A stretch of 64,000 bases of DNA, taken from Azohydromonas caseinilytica. Its GTDB lineage: Bacteria > Pseudomonadota > Gammaproteobacteria > Burkholderiales > Burkholderiaceae_C. Both the position numbers and the translations under genes were made by a program. Numbering within the stretch: the stretch's first letter is position 1; each line of letters opens with the position of its first letter. The notes below the pieces were generated by a model. That model ran no database searches, was not told where the DNA came from, and was given only the letters and a program-made list of their open reading frames with translations. This document shows, piece by piece, positions 63,575-64,000 of the stretch. The DNA lies in contig NZ_JABBFW010000019.1 of NCBI RefSeq assembly GCF_012927045.1, positions 1 to 64,000 on the forward strand, written 5' to 3'.

Positions 63575-64000
63575 ATGAGCTGGGCCCAGGTGCTGAAGAC
63601 GATCGAGTCGGAGTTCGTGGACCTCTCCGACGTGGAGCAGCTCACCCGGGCCTGCACGCGGCTGACGGTGGCCATCCTGCTCGGGGCCGCCATCGGTTGG
63701 GAGCGCGAGCGGCGGCGCAGCGCGGCGGGGCTGCGCACGCACATGCTGGTGGCCCTGGGCGCGGCGCTGTTCGTGCTGGCGCCCGCGCAGGCCGGCCTGG
63801 AGGAGGACGGCCTGAGCCGCGTGCTGCAGGGCGTGATCTCGGGCATCGGCTTCCTGGGCGCGGGCGCGGTGCTCAAGCTCAGCGAGCAGGGCGAGATCCG
63901 CGGGCTCACCACTGCGGCCAGCATCTGGGCCACCGCGGCCATCGGCGTGGCGGTGGGGCAAGGCCGCGAGGCCACCGCGCTGCTGGCCACGCTCATCGTG
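63575..64000 (+). CDS. MgtC/SapB-family membrane protein, truncated by window end
   Basis: The frame is open from the ATG at 63575 to the window edge (142 codons). The translation shows MgtC-type helices: RLTVAILLGAAIGWERERRR, GLRTHMLVALGAALFVLAP and GIGFLGAGAVLK, then GLTTAASIWATAAIGVAVG. In this family the conserved acidic residue of the first helix region (WERE) and the RT-H motif are retained. Members of the family influence Mg2+ homeostasis and ATP synthase; many have no defined role. The 3' end lies outside the window. Confidence 0.88.
   Translation, partial: MSWAQVLKTIESEFVDLSDVEQLTRACTRLTVAILLGAAIGWERERRRSAAGLRTHMLVALGAALFVLAPAQAGLEEDGLSRVLQGVISGIGFLGAGAVLKLSEQGEIRGLTTAASIWATAAIGVAVGQGREATALLATLIV

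Overview
The window looks like a chromosomal segment from a high-GC betaproteobacterium of the order Burkholderiales, probably Comamonadaceae or a close relative. The reasons are the gene content (class I fumarase, acs, ilvD with a divergent LysR gene, a Bug-type solute receptor), the 16S/boxA leader style, and a PEP-CTERM/exosortase B exopolysaccharide locus of betaproteobacterial type. No prophage, CRISPR array or intact insertion sequence was seen.

Layout. 1-968: the 5' end of a 16S rRNA gene on the minus strand, its leader with tandem promoters and a boxA, and a tRNA-Val(CAC). 940-12.7 kb: core metabolism and housekeeping (dnaQ, lgt, a LysR regulator, ilvD, a cytochrome c, acs, a YqhA-type protein, fumarase, an MscS channel, a histone-deacetylase-like hydrolase). 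12.7-18.0 kb: a MoxR / DUF58 / TgpA-type transglutaminase run followed by an MltB-type lytic transglycosylase. 18.1-27.8 kb: a minus-strand run of alpha-E, circularly permuted ATP-grasp and transglutaminase proteins, a conserved but functionally obscure predicted peptide-ligase system. 27.9-31.3 kb: comEC, a RidA protein and dsbB.

31.4-61.2 kb is the accessory heart of the window. It holds a PEP-CTERM cargo protein; cysD and a cysN-cysC fusion, which make PAPS; a polyprenyl-phosphate-sugar set (small 4-TM protein, SDR epimerase, HAD-UbiA fusion, GT-C-like membrane protein); and a long, tightly overlapping minus-strand operon (about 56.7 to 41.4 kb). That operon runs epsD, epsE, epsF, epsG, exosortase B, epsI, an O-antigen-ligase/polymerase-like protein, five sulfotransferase-like genes of several subfamilies, a GT4 glycosyltransferase, a Wzx-type flippase and a hexapeptide acetyltransferase. 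Divergent from it run a second GT4 enzyme, a Gfo/Idh/MocA dehydrogenase, an unrecognised TIM-barrel-like protein and a split Alg14/Alg13-type glycosyltransferase. Read together, the genes suggest a sulfated exopolysaccharide made by a Wzx/Wzy/Wzz-like pathway, with PAPS supplied by the adjacent cysD-cysNC pair and coupled to exosortase-dependent PEP-CTERM sorting. This functional reading is inference.

A second notable feature is the open frame in front of cysD. It encodes what looks like a catalytically dead IS630-type transposase (HTH plus degenerate DDE domain), continuous and in frame with CysD, with an 8-bp inverted repeat placed on the promoter. 61.2-64 kb returns to core genes (ubiE, a DUF971 protein, a Bug-type receptor, and an MgtC-family gene cut by the window end).
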